From the NCBI GenBank assembly GCA_018303005.1, contig JAGVYY010000016.1, forward strand, positions 1-40,753: a DNA stretch of 40,753 nt, in the 5' to 3' direction. The notes under the pieces were generated by a model. It had not been told where the DNA came from. It saw only the letters and a program-made list of their open reading frames with translations, and did not search any database. The stretch comes from Candidatus Woesearchaeota archaeon. GTDB lineage: Archaea > Nanobdellota > Nanobdellia > SCGC-AAA011-G17 > GW2011-AR20. This document shows, in pieces, positions 38,551 to 40,753 of the stretch; the stretch's first letter is position 1; each line of letters begins with the position of its first letter. Both the position numbers and the translations under genes were made by a program.

Positions 38551-39729
38551 TTAATATCTTCTATTTCTTGAAAATCTATTATAAGAAGGCCTTTTATTAT
38601 ATTGCGGCTTGCTGAATTCTATGTTTTCGAAATGTGGAGTTTCTATTTTATGGATTAATAAAGATCTATCTTCAAGAATCCTTCTAAAATTATCATGATC
38701 ATCAGGGGATAATAAGGATATAACTTTCCCTTCGTTCCCTGCTCTTGCAGTCCTTCCTATCCTATGAACATAGTCCTGAGATGTTTTTGGTAGATTGTAA
38801 TTTATTATTAAGTTGACATTTTTTATATCTAGACCTCTTGCAGCCACATCACTTGCTACTAAAACATCAAGTTTTCCATTACGAAACAATTCCATGACCT
38901 GATTTCTTCTGCCTTGAGTCATTCCTCCATGAAGTGCTTGCGTTTTTATGTTTTGTTTGGCAAGACTTTTATCTACAATATCGACAATATGTCTGGTGCT
39001 GCAGAAGACAATTACCAAGCCCCTTAATTCTTTCTTTATTATATGGGCTAACAGAGAAAATTTCTTATGTTTATCGACTTGATAATAATGCTGTACAAGC
39101 TTGCTTTTATCAACATATTCCTGCATCTTAACTTTCTTTGGATTGTTCATATATTTATTTGCGATGTTCATTATTTCCTGAGGCATTGTTGCGCCAAATA
39201 ATAATTTCTGGCTGTTTTTTGGAATTCTTGAGATTATTTTTCTTATATCATTAATAAAGCCCATTTCAAACATTTTATCAGCTTCGTCCAGAATAAGTAT
39301 CTTTATGTTGTTTGTATTTAAAGTCCCCCTTGAAAGATGATCCAATAATCTTCCTGGAGTTCCTATAACAACATCTGCTCTTCTTAAATGTTGTATTTGA
39401 GGCCCTATTGAAATTCCACCATATACCTCAACAATGTCAGTTCTTCTGTATTTTGTGAATTTTACGAATTCTTTTGCAACCTGGTTACATAGTTCTCTTG
39501 TTGGAACAATCACTAATAATTGTATGCCTCTTTCCGGAATTACTTTTTCGAGAGATGGAAAACCAAATGCAGCTGTTTTTCCTGAACCAGTATGGGATAA
39601 TCCAATTAAATCTTTTCCTTCACGGATTATAGGAATGCATTTCTCCTGTATTTCTGTGAATTCTGAAAAACCCAAATCAAGGATTGCTTTTTCAAATTCT
39701 GGCTTTAATGTTATTCCTTTTGTGTTCAT
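38551..39729 (-). CDS. DEAD-box RNA helicase
   Basis: SHTGSGKTAAF, VPTRELCNQ, TPGRLLDHL, LDEADKMFEMGF, FGATMP, VASDVAARGLDI, HRIGRTARAGNEG. Confidence 0.95.
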   Translation of the reverse strand: MNTKGITLKPEFEKAILDLGFSEFTEIQEKCIPIIREGKDLIGLSHTGSGKTAAFGFPSLEKVIPERGIQLLVIVPTRELCNQVAKEFVKFTKYRRTDIVEVYGGISIGPQIQHLRRADVVIGTPGRLLDHLSRGTLNTNNIKILILDEADKMFEMGFINDIRKIISRIPKNSQKLLFGATMPQEIMNIANKYMNNPKKVKMQEYVDKSKLVQHYYQVDKHKKFSLLAHIIKKELRGLVIVFCSTRHIVDIVDKSLAKQNIKTQALHGGMTQGRRNQVMELFRNGKLDVLVASDVAARGLDIKNVNLIINYNLPKTSQDYVHRIGRTARAGNEGKVISLLSPDDHDNFRRILEDRSLLIHKIETPHFENIEFSKPQYNKRPSYNRFSRNRRY

Positions 39730-39849
39730 ATAAACATTTACTCTAATGTTTGTTTTTAAATATATGTTATTTGTTTCAATAACCTATAAAAGCTAAAATT
39801 AGAATGATTTAAATAGATGTTTTAATTTACATAAAAAAGAGGTGAAATA

Positions 39850-40653
39850 ATGGATTTTAAGATTAAAAAAAATGTAAGGTTTAACAACCCTTATGTTGAA
39901 CAAAAAGATTTTGATGTTGCCCAGCAATTTGCCAAAAAAGTCTATAAAGAATTTGGCACTTTCATTTCTGCAATTATATTGTTCGGTTCTGTTGCTCAAA
40001 GAAAAGACAAAAGATATGACGTTGACATGTTGATTGTCATAGATGATATCAGAATAAAACTATATCCAGAGATAATGGAAGCATATAAAGTTATTGTTGA
40101 AAAAGCCATATTAGACATAAGCCCGAGGATACATGTCCAAACAATGAAATACAGCAGTTTCTGGGAATATGTCAGAGCTGGAGATCCTGTTGCTATAAAC
40201 ATATTGAGAAGCGGAATTGCACTCATAGACACTGGATTTTTTGATCCTTTGCAGGCTTTGCTAGACAACGGAAGGATAAGGCCTAGTGCAGAAGCTATTG
40301 AAACATATTTTACTATGAGTTATGCAAGTCTTTTCAGAAGCAGAGATCATCTGCTTGCAGGTGCTGTTGACCTATACTGGGCTTGTATTGATGCAGCTCA
40401 TTCTGCTCTGATGTCTATTGGAGAAATACCTCCGAGCCCCGAGCATGCCGGTGATATGCTGAGAGAGAGATTAGTCAATGGAAGAAAGGTTGAAAGCAAA
40501 TATGCTTCAATAATGCAGGAGCTATATCTGGTCAGCAAAAAGATAACTCATAGAGAAATCAAATATATTAGCGGAAAAGAGTACGATAGGTTAAGAACTC
40601 AAACAGAAGATTTTGTCAAAAGAATGAAAAAATTTATTGAAGAAAAAAAATAA
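39850..40653 (+). CDS. Fused MNT nucleotidyltransferase and HEPN-like protein
   Basis: ILFGSVAQRKDKRYDVDMLIVID (GS...DxD) followed by helical region LFRSRDHLLAGAVDLYWACIDAAHSALM. Confidence 0.75.
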   Translation: MDFKIKKNVRFNNPYVEQKDFDVAQQFAKKVYKEFGTFISAIILFGSVAQRKDKRYDVDMLIVIDDIRIKLYPEIMEAYKVIVEKAILDISPRIHVQTMKYSSFWEYVRAGDPVAINILRSGIALIDTGFFDPLQALLDNGRIRPSAEAIETYFTMSYASLFRSRDHLLAGAVDLYWACIDAAHSALMSIGEIPPSPEHAGDMLRERLVNGRKVESKYASIMQELYLVSKKITHREIKYISGKEYDRLRTQTEDFVKRMKKFIEEKK

Positions 40654-40657
40654 AAAA

Positions 40658-40753
40658 TTAAGGTGAAGATACTAATGCTTCTAAGTCTCCGCCCAATTTT
40701 TTCAAGACCTTTCCGACCAATATTCTGTCACTTTCTTTAGGTCCTACTGTATA
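40658..40753 (-). CDS. 3' end of a CDS running off the window
   Basis: Open frame from window edge: YTVGPKESDRILVGKVLKKLGGDLEALVSSP*. Confidence 0.5.
   Translation of the reverse strand, partial: YTVGPKESDRILVGKVLKKLGGDLEALVSSP

Overview
AT-rich archaeal chromosomal window. The gene content (aIF2-gamma, Mre11/Rad50, archaeal-type tRNA-Tyr, TrmB-like regulators, TadA/TadC pilus genes, class III signal-peptide pilins) suggests a DPANN / Woesearchaeota-Pacearchaeota-like genome; this is inference, with no search run. The main result is that the aIF2-gamma gene is interrupted inside its P-loop (G1) codons by a 30-nt insertion with in-frame stops. Its RNA folds into a bulge-helix-bulge (BHB) motif: 4-bp UUGG/CCAA central helix, 3-nt bulges ACA and AGA, and a 9-bp intron hairpin. 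Cutting each bulge after its second nucleotide restores exactly ...GLVGHVDHGKTT.... This looks like a minimal pre-mRNA intron spliced by the tRNA endonuclease in an essential translation GTPase. A tRNA-Tyr(GUA) in the same window carries a 54-nt intron at 37/38. Other notable items: an IS481-like element with 15-bp flanking repeats and a candidate -1 slippery site; a ~1.56-kb TrmB/unknown-gene module flanked by 20-bp direct repeats with a 24-bp perfect palindromic operator between its divergent genes; a ThrRS gene split by a frame-changing deletion; an 18-bp-period repeat gene whose leader is shared with an unrelated methyltransferase-like body; a decayed toxin-antitoxin locus; a bacterial-type LspA; and several single-frame breaks. 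All family assignments are from reading motifs by eye.
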